This document shows, piece after piece, positions 35,235 through 42,998 of a stretch of DNA of 42,998 bases. Made by a program: the position numbers and the translations under genes. This stretch comes from Methylobacterium sp. J-026. Lineage in GTDB: Bacteria; Pseudomonadota; Alphaproteobacteria; Rhizobiales; Beijerinckiaceae. Numbering within the stretch: the first letter of the stretch is position 1; each line of letters begins with the position of its first letter. Under the pieces are notes generated by a model. It saw only the letters and a program-made list of their open reading frames with translations, was not told the DNA's origin and searched no databases. The stretch is from contig NZ_JAKSYC010000183.1 in NCBI RefSeq assembly GCF_022829585.1, positions 1 through 42,998 of the forward strand. The letters are read 5' to 3'.

Positions 35235-37585
35235 GCGGCCTCCCGGGCGGTTTCGGCCGTTGGCCGGGCGGCGAGCACCGCCTCCACGATCCGCCGCGGG
35301 GTGAGGGGGGAGTGCAGCAGCTCGACGCCCAGGGGCGCGAGCGCGTCGTTGACGGCGTTGGCCAACGCCGCCGGGGGCGCGATGGCGCCACCCTCGCCGA
35401 TGCCCTTCTGGCCGAACCGCGTGTAGGGGGAGGGGGTCTCCATATGGTCGATGCGGGCCATCGGCACGTCGGCGGCACCGGGGAGCAGATAGTCGGCGAA
35501 GGTCGAGGCGAGGGGCTGGCCGCGGCTGTCGAACCGCATCTCCTCGAACAGCGCCGTTCCGATCCCCTGCGCGAGGCCGCCGTAAATCTGGCCGTCCACC
35601 ACCAGGGGATTCACCAGCGTGCCGCCGTCCTCGACGATGACGTAATCGAGGATCTCCACAGCGCCGAGATCGGGATCGACCGCCACCACGACCGCGTGGG
35701 CCGCGTAGGAGAAGGTGCCGGAATCCCGCACCGGCTTGTAGCCGGCGGTGACTTCGAGGCCGCCCGGATCGGTATCGGGGGCGAGGTCCTGCGGGCGCCG
35801 GTACCAAGTCCGGGCGATGGCCTCCAGGGCGATGTCGCCCGAGGGCCCGATCACGTGGCCGCCCGCGAAGCGGCATTCCTCGGGCCGCGTCTGGAGCAGG
35901 TGGGCGCCGATCCGGACGGCGCGGTCGCGCAGCACCTCGCAGGCCGCCGCCACCGCGCCGCCCGCCATGACCATGACCCGCGAGCCCCAGGAACCGGTGG
36001 AATAGGGCGTCATCGCCGTGTCGCCGTGGACGAGGCGGGTGCGCGCGACCGGGACGCCGAGGATCTCGTGGGCGACCTGGGCCAGCGTCGTCTCCAGGCC
36101 CTGGCCGTGGGAATGCGCGCCGATCCGCAATTCCAGGCCGCCATCCGGGGTCAGGCGGGCGCTGGCCTGCTCGTGGCCGGGGACCATCGGGATGCCCCAG
36201 CCGGAATAGACCGAGGTGCCGTGCGCGGCCTGCTCGCAGTAGACCGAGAGCCCGAGGCCGATCCGGCGTCCATCCGGCTCAGACCCCCGCTGCCGGGCCC
36301 GGACCGCGTCGACATCGATCGCCGTCAGCGCCCGGGCGAGCGCCGCCGGGTAGTCGCCGCTGTCGAAATGCTTCTTCGTGATGTTCTCGAACGGCATCTG
36401 CTCCGGCCGCACGAGGTTCTTCTCGCGCACCGCCTCGGGCGGGATCCCGGCGGCGCGGGCGACGGCATCGAGCACGAGTTCCAGGGCGAAGCAGACGCCG
36501 GTGCGGGCGACGCCCCGATAGGGCAAGATCGGGCACTTGTTGGTCGCGACGGACCACGTGCGACAGCGATAGGAAGGGAAGTCGTAGGGACCGGGCAGGA
36601 TGCTGGCGACCTGCGCCGCCTCCAGGCAGGCCGAGAACGGGTAGGCCGAGTAGGCGCCGGAATCGACCGTGGCCTCGCAATCAATGCCGCGGAGCCGGCC
36701 GTCCCGCTCCGCGTAGGCGGTGATGCGGTAATGGTGCTCGCGGCAATTGGCGTTGGCGGTCAGATGCTCGCGCCGGTCCTCCAGCCAGCGGAACGGATGG
36801 CCGCGGCGCAGGGTCAGCCAGGCGAGCGCCACGTCCTCGGCGAGCAGGATCGCCTTGTAGCCGAAGCCGCCGCCGACATCCGGCGACACGATGCGAATGC
36901 GGCCCTGCTCGATGCCGAGGCATTCCGAGAGGCCGTTGCGCACGATGTGGGGCATCTGGGTCGCGGTGTGGACGACGAGCTGGTCGAGGCGGTGATCGAG
37001 CTGCACCACGGTGCCGCGGCCCTCGATCGGCGCCATGCACTGGCGCCCCGTCGAGATGGTGCGGCTCACCTGGATCGGCGCGTCGAGGGCGGCCTCGATG
37101 CCGATATCGACCAGGGTCTCCAGGAAGACGTTGTCGCCCCAATGCTCGTGGACGAGGGCGGAGCCCGGTTCGCGGGCGGCCAGCATGTCGTGGATGGCGG
37201 GCAGCTCCTCCAGGTCGAGCACCACGGCGGCGGCGATGTCCTCGGCCTCGGCGCGGGTCGCGGCGACGCACATCGCGACCAGCTCGCCGACCTGCCGGAC
37301 CTTGCCGGTGGCCAACACCGGCTGCTCGGAGGCCTTGAAGCCGGGTAGCCCCGAGACGGCACGGATCGGCAGCACGCCGTCGAGGTCGGCGGCTGTGAAC
37401 ACCCGGTCGCGATAGGCGTCCGGCACGTGGATGGCGCGGATGCGGGCGTGGGCGAGGGGGCTGCGCACGAAAGCGACGTCCTGCATCCCGGGCAGGCGAA
37501 TGTCGCCGACATACTGGCCGCGGCCGCGCATCAGGCGGTCGTCCTCCTTGCGGGGCAGAGCGACCCCCACGCCCTCGCGGCTCAT
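35231..37585 (-). CDS. Molybdenum hydroxylase large subunit (xanthine dehydrogenase/CoxL family, not CODH form I)
   Basis: 784 residues from ATG 37585, in an ATGA overlap with the hydrolase stop. It has the aldehyde oxidase a/b hammerhead start (DRLMRGRGQYVGDIRLPGMQ, SPLAHARI), the molybdopterin-binding GGGFGYKAI and SHGQGLETTLAQVAHEILGV, and the catalytic Glu in GEGGAIAPP near residue 730. The active-site loop reads PYRGVARTG (about residue 352), not AYxCSFR, so it is not a form I CO dehydrogenase and most likely hydroxylates a carbon next to nitrogen in a heteroaromatic ring, or an aldehyde. It needs a molybdenum pyranopterin cofactor; no maturation gene (xdhC/coxDEF type) is in the window. 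Confidence 0.93.
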   Translation of the reverse strand: MSREGVGVALPRKEDDRLMRGRGQYVGDIRLPGMQDVAFVRSPLAHARIRAIHVPDAYRDRVFTAADLDGVLPIRAVSGLPGFKASEQPVLATGKVRQVGELVAMCVAATRAEAEDIAAAVVLDLEELPAIHDMLAAREPGSALVHEHWGDNVFLETLVDIGIEAALDAPIQVSRTISTGRQCMAPIEGRGTVVQLDHRLDQLVVHTATQMPHIVRNGLSECLGIEQGRIRIVSPDVGGGFGYKAILLAEDVALAWLTLRRGHPFRWLEDRREHLTANANCREHHYRITAYAERDGRLRGIDCEATVDSGAYSAYPFSACLEAAQVASILPGPYDFPSYRCRTWSVATNKCPILPYRGVARTGVCFALELVLDAVARAAGIPPEAVREKNLVRPEQMPFENITKKHFDSGDYPAALARALTAIDVDAVRARQRGSEPDGRRIGLGLSVYCEQAAHGTSVYSGWGIPMVPGHEQASARLTPDGGLELRIGAHSHGQGLETTLAQVAHEILGVPVARTRLVHGDTAMTPYSTGSWGSRVMVMAGGAVAAACEVLRDRAVRIGAHLLQTRPEECRFAGGHVIGPSGDIALEAIARTWYRRPQDLAPDTDPGGLEVTAGYKPVRDSGTFSYAAHAVVVAVDPDLGAVEILDYVIVEDGGTLVNPLVVDGQIYGGLAQGIGTALFEEMRFDSRGQPLASTFADYLLPGAADVPMARIDHMETPSPYTRFGQKGIGEGGAIAPPAALANAVNDALAPLGVELLHSPLTPRRIVEAVLAARPTAETAREAA

Positions 37586-38460
37586 CGGGCGCCTCCGAGC
37601 AGATCCTGCGCCGCGCGGACCAGGATTCCGTCCGGCCGGCGGAACCCGTCGAGGATCGAGAAATGGTCGGCGCCCGGCACCGGCAGCAGGGCGCCCGGGG
37701 TATGGGCGGCGCTGCGCAGGGCGTGGAGGTTGCGGGCATCGTGGACGAGGGCGGGCAGCTCGCGGCTGCCGTAGGCCAGCGTCATCGGCTTGGCCGCGAC
37801 GGGCAGGCGGAGGGGTGACAGGGTCTCGATCTCGGCATCGGTCAGGCCGAGCTTCTCGTTCAGGTAGGTCTCGCGGATCGGCGCGAGGTCGTAGACGCCG
37901 GAGATCGCCAGGGCCGCCGTCACCGCGGGATGCCCGAGATGGAGGGCGGCGAGCTGAGCCCCCGCGGACCAGCCGGCCAGGACGATCGGTCCGCCGATCC
38001 CGTGGGCGGTCCCATGCCCGCCGAGCCAATCCAGGGCGGCCCCGATCTCGGCGGAAATCCCGGCGAGGCTGGCCTCGGGCGCCAGGGTGTAGCCCGGCAT
38101 CGCAACCGACCATCCGGCCCGGTTGAGACCCTCGGCGAAGCAGGCGAAATCGGCCCGCGCGTTCCGCTGCCAGTAGCCGCCATGGATGAAGACCAGGCAG
38201 GGCGCCCGTGCGTCCGCCGCCGGGTAGAGGTCGAAGGCCGTGCGGGCGCCTGCCGCGTAGGCGATGTCGAGGCCGGCCGGGTGCGCGGCGCGGTACGTCG
38301 CCGAGGCGGCGTTGCGCGCTGCGACCTGGGCCGCGGCGTCGGCCACGGCCGCGTTGTTGTCGTAGCAGGCGCCCCGGGCCGCGGGGTCCAGGCCGGCCCA
38401 GCGGCGGCGGGGATCCGGCGGTGTCGGGTCGTCGAGGACGAAGGCGGGCATCGGCGCCAT
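37582..38460 (-). CDS. Alpha/beta hydrolase, kynurenine-formamidase-like
   Basis: 292 residues. The hydrolase fold shows CLVFIHGGYWQRNARADFAC (the HGGYW oxyanion motif, about residues 94-98), the nucleophile elbow VLAGWSAGAQLAALH, and a C-terminal VPGADHFSILDGF that supplies the catalytic His. HGGYW with this layout is typical of arylformamidase (kynurenine formamidase) and related esterases/amidases. In this operon, between the amidohydrolase and the molybdenum hydroxylase, it probably cleaves an N-formyl, amide or ester intermediate. No other tryptophan-degradation gene is near, so a kynurenine role is unlikely. The stop overlaps the next start by ATGA; the start is one base past the amidohydrolase stop. 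Confidence 0.86.
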   Translation of the reverse strand: MAPMPAFVLDDPTPPDPRRRWAGLDPAARGACYDNNAAVADAAAQVAARNAASATYRAAHPAGLDIAYAAGARTAFDLYPAADARAPCLVFIHGGYWQRNARADFACFAEGLNRAGWSVAMPGYTLAPEASLAGISAEIGAALDWLGGHGTAHGIGGPIVLAGWSAGAQLAALHLGHPAVTAALAISGVYDLAPIRETYLNEKLGLTDAEIETLSPLRLPVAAKPMTLAYGSRELPALVHDARNLHALRSAAHTPGALLPVPGADHFSILDGFRRPDGILVRAAQDLLGGAR

Positions 38461-38461
38461 C

Positions 38462-39736
38462 TCAGGCCGCGATCGCCTGAGGCAGGATCGGCGAATCGGC
38501 CTCGAAGCGCGTCCCCGCGCGCAGGCAGAAGGCGGGGCGCAGCAGGCGCTCGGCGATGACCCGCGTATCCTCGTTGTCGCGCAGCAGGAAGCGGCCGCGC
38601 TCGTCGTGCAGCACCGAGATATCGGCCGCGTAGCCGACCTTCAGGGCGCCGATGCTGTCGCTCAGGCCCAGCATCTCGGCCGGGTGCGACGTCACCATCG
38701 GCACCACGTCCTCCAGCGGGATGCCCAGCGCCATCATCGAGCTCATCGCCTGGGTGAGGCTGAACCGGGCCTGCCCGAGGAAGGGATGATTCTCGTCGTC
38801 GTGATGCTCGTCCGGGGTGCCGGCGGGCTGGGGGACCTCGGTGTTGTAGCCGTGCATGTCGGCGCCCAGCGTGTAGGGGATCACGCCCGCCGGCAGGGAC
38901 GCCCGGGCCACGCGGTAGGAGAAGTGGCTGCCGTGGCCGACATCGACCTTCAGCCCAGCGTCCATCGCCCGGCGGATGATGTGGTGGACCTCGCCCTGCT
39001 CGTTGATGAAGCCGCCCGGATGCCGGGTGAACGGATGAGCCAGCACGTCGCCCGGCCGCAGCAGGGGGATCACCCGCTCGACGATGGTGTCGGCATCCTC
39101 GCCGTTGGCGCCCGATTCCGGAAGGCCCCAGAGCTGGCCGAAATGCACGTAGAGCGGCAGGTCGGAGCGCCGGCTGATCTCGGCCGCCATCTCCATGACC
39201 TTGATGCCCCAGCGGGCGAAACCGCCGATCTCGGCATGGCCCTTGATGCCGCGCACGAGGTCGCGGTTCTCGGTGGCCGACTTCACCGTGGCGTCGATAT
39301 CGACGCCGTCCGGGCTGTAGAGGTTCGGGTAGAAATGCCCCTCCAGACCGCCGACGAGGTAGGCCGACAGGAAGGCCAGCACCCGCGTCTCGGACCGCTC
39401 GGCGATGAAGTGGCGGAAGCCCGGAAGGGTCATGCAGGAGGGGCCGCCCTGGTCCACCACCGTGGTGACGCCCGAGCGCACGCCGACCATGTCGGGATTC
39501 AGGCCGAAGCGCCCGGTGACGTACTGATAGACGTGGGCATGGGTGTCGATCATGCCGGGCAAGACGAGCTTGCCGGCGACGTCGACCACCGCGGCCGCGG
39601 ACGACGGCAGGATGGTTTCCGCCACGGCGGCGATGCGCCCATCCTGCACCGCGACGTCACGGATCCCGTCGAGGCCGGAGGCCGGGCAGATGACGCGCCC
39701 GCCTCTCAGAACCAGATCGTAGCGGCGATTGTCCAT
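38462..39736 (-). CDS. Amidohydrolase/deacetylase-family metallohydrolase, first gene of the catabolic operon
   Basis: 424 residues from ATG 39736, the start of DNRRYDLVLRGGRVICPASG; the 16 codons before it are open but unlike the family. Metal ligands are visible: His-X-His in GMIDTHAHVYQY, Lys in VRGIKGHAEIGG (likely carboxylated, or the nearby His), His in YVHFGQLW, His in VDVGHGSHFSYR, and the final Asp in TLGADMHGYN. The C-terminal VGYAADISVL closes the small beta-sandwich. This subgroup of the dihydroorotase/D-aminoacylase superfamily (Atu3266/EF_0837-like) cleaves cyclic or acyl amides and esters; the substrate here is unknown. It heads the operon and is divergent from marR across 121 bases. 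Confidence 0.87.
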   Translation of the reverse strand: MDNRRYDLVLRGGRVICPASGLDGIRDVAVQDGRIAAVAETILPSSAAAVVDVAGKLVLPGMIDTHAHVYQYVTGRFGLNPDMVGVRSGVTTVVDQGGPSCMTLPGFRHFIAERSETRVLAFLSAYLVGGLEGHFYPNLYSPDGVDIDATVKSATENRDLVRGIKGHAEIGGFARWGIKVMEMAAEISRRSDLPLYVHFGQLWGLPESGANGEDADTIVERVIPLLRPGDVLAHPFTRHPGGFINEQGEVHHIIRRAMDAGLKVDVGHGSHFSYRVARASLPAGVIPYTLGADMHGYNTEVPQPAGTPDEHHDDENHPFLGQARFSLTQAMSSMMALGIPLEDVVPMVTSHPAEMLGLSDSIGALKVGYAADISVLHDERGRFLLRDNEDTRVIAERLLRPAFCLRAGTRFEADSPILPQAIAA

Positions 39737-39777
39737 CTCGACCTCGTGATCCTGGCCCGCCCGTTTCGGCATCACGC

Positions 39778-39807
39778 TTGCCAAAAGCGAAGCATGCTTC
39801 GTATTCC
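39778..39807 (+). promoter_or_regulatory. MarR operator candidate: perfect 14-base palindrome within a promoter
   Basis: CGAAGCATGCTTCG (39788-39801) is a perfect palindrome in the 121-base gap between the catabolic operon and the divergent marR gene. For the marR direction it fills the spacer between TTGCCA (39778-39783) and TATTCC (39802-39807), 18 bases apart, so a bound dimer would block RNA polymerase. Size, symmetry and place suit a MarR dimer. Confidence 0.7.
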
Positions 39808-39857
39808 GTCACGCACAGGGCGTGCCAAGTTCGGAACGGTTCGGTGGAGACGGTTCG

Positions 39858-40376
39858 ATGGTTGAGGGTCTGCACGTCGGCGGCGCGGAGGGGGCGACGG
39901 GGGCGGACGCATCTGCGGCAGCGCAGCGTTGGCCCCTGGTCGAGCGGCCGGGCTTCCTCGCCCGCCGCCTACACCAGATCCACGTCAGCCTGTTCGCCGA
40001 GCGCTGTGCCGCATTCCGCATCACCCCGCTGCAGTACAGCCTGCTCTCGATCCTGCAGGATCTGGAGGAGGCCGATCAGACCACGCTCGCGAGCGCGGTC
40101 GCCCTCGACCGGACGACGACGACCGGTGCCCTCAAGCGACTGGCGGCGCGCGGCCTGGTCAGCCGGGCGTCATCGCCCTTGGATCGGCGCGCGCAGGTCT
40201 GTCGCCTGACCGCCGAGGGGGCGGCACTCCACAGGGCGATGGAGCCGGCGGCGCGGGCGGCACACGCCCTGACCGTCCAGGCGCTCACGCCGGCGGAGCA
40301 GGACGTCCTCTCCGGGCTCCTGCGCCGCGTGATCGAGGGCCACGCGCACTGCAGGGGGCAGACCGACATCGCGTGA
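39858..40376 (+). CDS. MarR-family transcriptional regulator
   Basis: 172 residues from ATG 39858 (GGAGA upstream); the frame is open 12 codons further. After a ~25-residue polar N-terminus comes the MarR winged helix: FRITPLQYSLLSILQDLEEA, TLASAVALDRTTTTGALKRL (recognition helix), LVSRASSPLDRRAQVCRLTA (the wing with the DxR motif). Such dimers repress a divergent operon until a phenolic, aromatic acid or related ligand binds. The palindrome at 39788-39801 is the likely operator for both directions. It is the only regulator of the catabolic cluster. Confidence 0.9.
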   Translation: MVEGLHVGGAEGATGADASAAAQRWPLVERPGFLARRLHQIHVSLFAERCAAFRITPLQYSLLSILQDLEEADQTTLASAVALDRTTTTGALKRLAARGLVSRASSPLDRRAQVCRLTAEGAALHRAMEPAARAAHALTVQALTPAEQDVLSGLLRRVIEGHAHCRGQTDIA

Positions 40377-40495
40377 GGACGTCCCGCCCGCGCGAGGCGC
40401 AGGGCGGAACCATCGCGGCCCCCGCACCGGATCTTCGGGGAACGCCAGAGCGGCGGCCGCCGAGGCCTGCATGGGTCGCGATCGATCTCCCGACG

Positions 40496-41572
40496 TCAGG
40501 TGTTGTCGCCGCGGATGGCCGCGAGGACGGCGTCGGTGACCTGCCGCGTGGTGGCGGTGCCGCCGAGGTCGGGGGTGTGCAGGGTCGGGTCCGCCGTCAC
40601 CCGCTCGACCGCGCGCATCAGCCGGTCGGCGGCGGGTTTCTCGCCGAGATGCTCCAGCATCTGGCAGGCCGTCCAGAAGGTCGCGACCGGGTTGGCGATG
40701 CCCTTGCCGGCGATGTCGAAGGCCGAGCCGTGGATCGGCTCGAACATCGACGGGAAGGTGCGCTCGGGATTGATGTTCGCCGTGGGGGCGATGCCGAGCG
40801 AGCCCGCCAGCGCCGCCGCGAGGTCCGACAGGATGTCGGCATGCAGGTTCGTCGCCACGATGGTGTCGAGGGTCCCGGGCTTCATCACCATCCGCATGGT
40901 CATGGCGTCGACCAGCATCTTGTCCCAGGTCACGTCGGGGAAGTCCCGGGCGACCTCGGCGGCGATCTCGTCCCACATCACCATGGCGTGGCGCTGCGCG
41001 TTCGACTTCGTCACCACGGTGAGCAGCTTGCGCGGACGGGAGCGGGCGAGATGGAACGCGTAGCGGATGATCCGGTCGACGCCCGAGCGGGTCATCATCG
41101 AGACGTCGGTGGCGACCTCGTTGGGATGGCCCTGATGGACCCGGCCGCCGACGCCGGCATACTCGCCCTCCGAGTTCTCCCGCACGATCACCCAGTCGAG
41201 TTCCGGACCCGAGACGTGGCGCAGCGGACTGGTGATGCCCGGCAGGATCCGGGTCGGACGGACATTGGCGTACTGGTCGAACGGTTGGCAGATCGCCAGC
41301 CGCAGGCCCCAGAGGGTGATGTGGTCGGGCACGTCCGGCGCGCCCACCGCGCCGAAGAAGATCGCGTCGTGGTTCCGGATCCGATCGCGGCCGTCGGCCG
41401 GCATCATGACGCCGTGCGCCTTGTAGTAGTCCGAGCCCCAGTCGAAGTGGTCGAACGTGAAGGCGAAGCTGCCCGCCTTCTCGGCCAGGGCGTCGAGCAC
41501 TTCGATGCCGGCGGCGATGACCTCGACGCCGATGCCGTCCGCCGGGATGGCCGCGATGGTGTAGGTCTTCAT
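40496..41572 (-). CDS. Tartrate dehydrogenase / D-malate dehydrogenase (decarboxylating)
   Basis: 358 residues from ATG 41572 (GGAGAT upstream). It belongs to the isocitrate/isopropylmalate dehydrogenase family but has the tartrate/D-malate subgroup features: IAAIPADGIGVEVIAAGIEV, LRLAICQPFDQYANVRPTRI, VIVRENSEGEYAGVGGRVHQ, VVTKSNAQRHAMVMWDE and FEPIHGSAFDIAGKGIANP. Using NAD+, Mg2+/Mn2+ and usually K+, it oxidises D-malate to pyruvate and CO2, or acts on tartrate. It is not LeuB, in spite of the leuC in the window. It points toward marR and ends 119 bases from its end. D-malate can arise from maleate in heterocycle breakdown, a possible link with the cluster. Confidence 0.9.
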   Translation of the reverse strand: MKTYTIAAIPADGIGVEVIAAGIEVLDALAEKAGSFAFTFDHFDWGSDYYKAHGVMMPADGRDRIRNHDAIFFGAVGAPDVPDHITLWGLRLAICQPFDQYANVRPTRILPGITSPLRHVSGPELDWVIVRENSEGEYAGVGGRVHQGHPNEVATDVSMMTRSGVDRIIRYAFHLARSRPRKLLTVVTKSNAQRHAMVMWDEIAAEVARDFPDVTWDKMLVDAMTMRMVMKPGTLDTIVATNLHADILSDLAAALAGSLGIAPTANINPERTFPSMFEPIHGSAFDIAGKGIANPVATFWTACQMLEHLGEKPAADRLMRAVERVTADPTLHTPDLGGTATTRQVTDAVLAAIRGDNT

Positions 41573-41700
41573 GAGGGATCTCCGAGGATCGGGCTGCGGC
41601 GCGGGGCCACGCTGGCGGCCGGGCGACGGCGACCGTCCGCGTCGCTGATATGCAATTGCCCCGGTGTGCGGCGAGGGCAGCCGCGCGCGGATGTAACGAC

Positions 41701-41910
41701 TTACCGGATCGGCAGGGTGCCTGGGCGGCGCGCCGCCCCGGGGAGGCGGCGCCAACGCCGTTTGCGTCCGAATGACCGGCGCGGATCGGGCTGGGAGCGT
41801 TCGACGTCCCGCCGGACCACGCGCGGCCCCTGGGTGGCGCCGATCGCCACCAGGGCCGCCACGCCGATGAGTGCGACCAGCGTCGCACCCCAGAACCAGT
41901 TCTCGAACAT
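41701..41910 (-). CDS. Small membrane protein, unknown function
   Basis: 69 residues from ATG 41910 (GGGGCG upstream); the frame is open 14 codons further. MFENWFWGATLVALIGVAAL then VAIGATQG forms one N-terminal membrane helix, followed by a strongly basic cytoplasmic tail rich in Arg (RKRRWRRLPGAARR). No family is recognised. It could be an unstudied single-pass protein, and the possibility that it is not a real gene remains. The 128 bases between it and the dehydrogenase show nothing clear. Confidence 0.45.
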   Translation of the reverse strand: MFENWFWGATLVALIGVAALVAIGATQGPRVVRRDVERSQPDPRRSFGRKRRWRRLPGAARRPGTLPIR

Positions 41911-42564
41911 CGCGCACGCCCCAGCCGAAGATTTTCCTCTTTTACTTATCAAACCATAGGCAATTGAGGCGGAAAGCGGCCGTTTCTCGCTTTCCTGGTC
42001 TCACGCCGGAAAATGCTGGGGTCGCGTGTGGATATCGGGGCCGCGCGCGTCCCGATTCGGTGCCGCCCCGCTGACGATCCCGACGCCCGTCGGATCTGGA
42101 GCGCCCGCAGCGGACCCGCGGGAAGCGGGGATGGCGGACCGGGACGCGGCGGGTCGAACGCGGCCGGTCACACCGGAGCGCTCTTCCCGCCCGGCAGCCC
42201 TCACGAACCCAACCCAAACCGGGCCGTTGGATATAAAGGCGGCAGGCAGGCCACCGAGTGTGCATCCGCGCCTGAAATTCTAGATACATTTCGAAATATT
42301 TCTAGATTTTGCCGGCTACTACTGTTTCTGGATCGGTATTTCGTGGCCCAAAGAGCACATGCGCCGCCAACAATAGCTTCGGTTACCCAAATTGTATTGT
42401 TCCCACCGGGCGGCCTGCGCATGATGATCGCGCAGTCGGGCAACGCCCAGCGCGGGTCCGGATCGTCCGGCCGCCCGAGACGCGGGCCGAACGCATGGAA
42501 CGCGGCAAGATCCGGAGAACCGGACACGTCCGCATCATTGGGTCTCGAAGTTTTGGAGATGTCT
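41911..42564. other. Long porin upstream region
   Basis: 654 bases without a convincing gene; the frames across it lack ribosome sites and family features. The left half is GC-rich, while 42270-42410 is clearly AT-rich for this genome and holds the palindrome at 42279-42306. A long 5' region is common for regulated outer-membrane porins, which may carry small-RNA targets or response-regulator sites. Confidence 0.5.
42279..42306. promoter_or_regulatory. 28-base imperfect palindrome upstream of the porin gene
   Basis: TCTAGA at 42279-42284 and again at 42301-42306, with TTTCGAAA at the centre (centre between 42292 and 42293). Twelve of 14 base pairs match between the arms. It lies about 260 bases before the porin ATG in an AT-rich patch, as expected for a dimeric repressor or activator site. 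No known motif is assigned. Confidence 0.5.
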
Positions 42565-42998
42565 ATGAAGCTCTTGAAGAGCTCGCTGCTCGGGTCCGCC
42601 GCCGCATTCGCGGCGGTGGGTGCCGCGCACGCCGCCGACCTGCCGGTCAAGAAGGCGGTGCCGGTCGAGTACGTCCGAGTCTGTAACGCCTACGGCGCCG
42701 GCTTCTTCTACATCCCGGGCACCGATACCTGCCTGCGCGTCTCGGGCCGCGCCCGGTTCGAGGGCGGCTACCAGACCAGCTACACCCGCCAGGCCGGCAC
42801 CAATGCCGGCGACACGTCGGGCTATCAGGGCCGGATGCGCATCAACCTCGATGCCCGCACCCAGACCGCCTACGGCACCCTGCGCGCCTTCGTGCGCTTG
42901 GACGCCGGCGCCCGCACCGGCTATTCCGGCGTCGGCCAGTCCGGCACCCAGCAGCGCATCGGCCAGGCCTATGCCGGCATCGGCACCGACAGCTTCGG
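42565..42998 (+). CDS. Alphaproteobacterial porin (Omp2/porin_2 family), N-terminal part
   Basis: The first 144 codons are visible and run off the right edge. Of two in-frame ATGs (42559 and 42565), the second has GGAG (42555-42558) at the correct six-base spacing, while the first touches it directly, so 42565 is chosen. [20 protein letters not shown] then [11 protein letters not shown] is the signal peptide and mature start of Rhizobiales porins. Next come [40 protein letters not shown] and alternating polar/hydrophobic strands ([20 protein letters not shown]) of a 16-strand barrel. The two cysteines ([13 protein letters not shown]) are typical. It forms a trimeric pore for small solutes in the outer membrane. 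Confidence 0.92.
   Translation, partial: MKLLKSSLLGSAAAFAAVGAAHAADLPVKKAVPVEYVRVCNAYGAGFFYIPGTDTCLRVSGRARFEGGYQTSYTRQAGTNAGDTSGYQGRMRINLDARTQTAYGTLRAFVRLDAGARTGYSGVGQSGTQQRIGQAYAGIGTDSF

Noticed and set aside
35231..37585. CO dehydrogenase (coxMSL)
   Set aside because: The large subunit has PYRGVARTG at the active site instead of the AYxCSFR of true form I enzymes, and coxDEF maturation genes are absent.
37582..38460. Kynurenine formamidase of tryptophan degradation
   Set aside because: The fold and HGGYW motif fit, but no tryptophan dioxygenase or kynureninase gene is near, and the operon context points to another substrate.
40496..41572. leuB (3-isopropylmalate dehydrogenase) as partner of leuC
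   Set aside because: The motifs fit the tartrate/D-malate subgroup, and the gene is 13 kb from leuC in another context.

Overview
The window looks like chromosomal DNA of a high-GC alphaproteobacterium of the Rhizobiales, most likely Methylobacterium or a close relative. I infer this from protein style and gene order, not from a search. The pointers are a ruvB-ybgC-tolQRAB order, an ahcY-divL pair, a PAS kinase with tyrosine in place of the phospho-histidine (DivL type), GGAAC-N16/17-(N)GTT boxes typical of the alphaproteobacterial stress sigma factor EcfG, and an Omp2-type porin at the right edge.

Left part (1-8.3 kb): the start of a peroxiredoxin gene on the minus strand abuts a kup potassium transporter gene that has lost its first ~100 codons. 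Then come a CsbD-like stress gene under a perfect EcfG-type promoter, ahcY (S-adenosylhomocysteinase) with an inverted-repeat operator candidate, a DivL-like pseudo-histidine kinase, and an MFS exporter.

Middle (8.6-27.9 kb): the tolQ-tolR-tolA-tolB envelope operon, ybgC and ruvB lie on the minus strand. They are interrupted by a plus-strand HpcH/HpaI aldolase and a DUF4142 gene, and pal is not next to tolB. Then follow small exported proteins, a GGDEF protein and a LuxR-type regulator that both have altered receiver domains, a topoisomerase IB, a glycosyltransferase / methyltransferase / FMN reductase / cytochrome b561 run, a D-2-hydroxyacid dehydrogenase translationally coupled to a tandem-domain protease inhibitor, leuC, and a tRNA-Leu(CAG) with a strong terminator.

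Right part (28-41.6 kb): a compact minus-strand cluster of 11 genes, many joined by 4-base ATGA overlaps, carries an amidohydrolase, a formamidase-like hydrolase, a three-subunit molybdenum hydroxylase whose iron-sulfur subunit is fused to a CoxG-like domain, a complete branched-chain-amino-acid-type ABC importer, and a lone Rieske ferredoxin. A divergent MarR regulator sits across a 121-base gap that holds a perfect 14-base palindrome. A D-malate/tartrate dehydrogenase lies beyond it. Read together, this is an inducible uptake and degradation system for an unidentified, probably nitrogen-containing compound. It is the best candidate here for an undescribed pathway.

Right edge (41.7-43 kb): a small membrane protein, a long AT-richer regulatory region with a 28-base imperfect palindrome, and the start of a porin gene. 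The remaining intergenic stretches are described in the feature list where they hold something visible.
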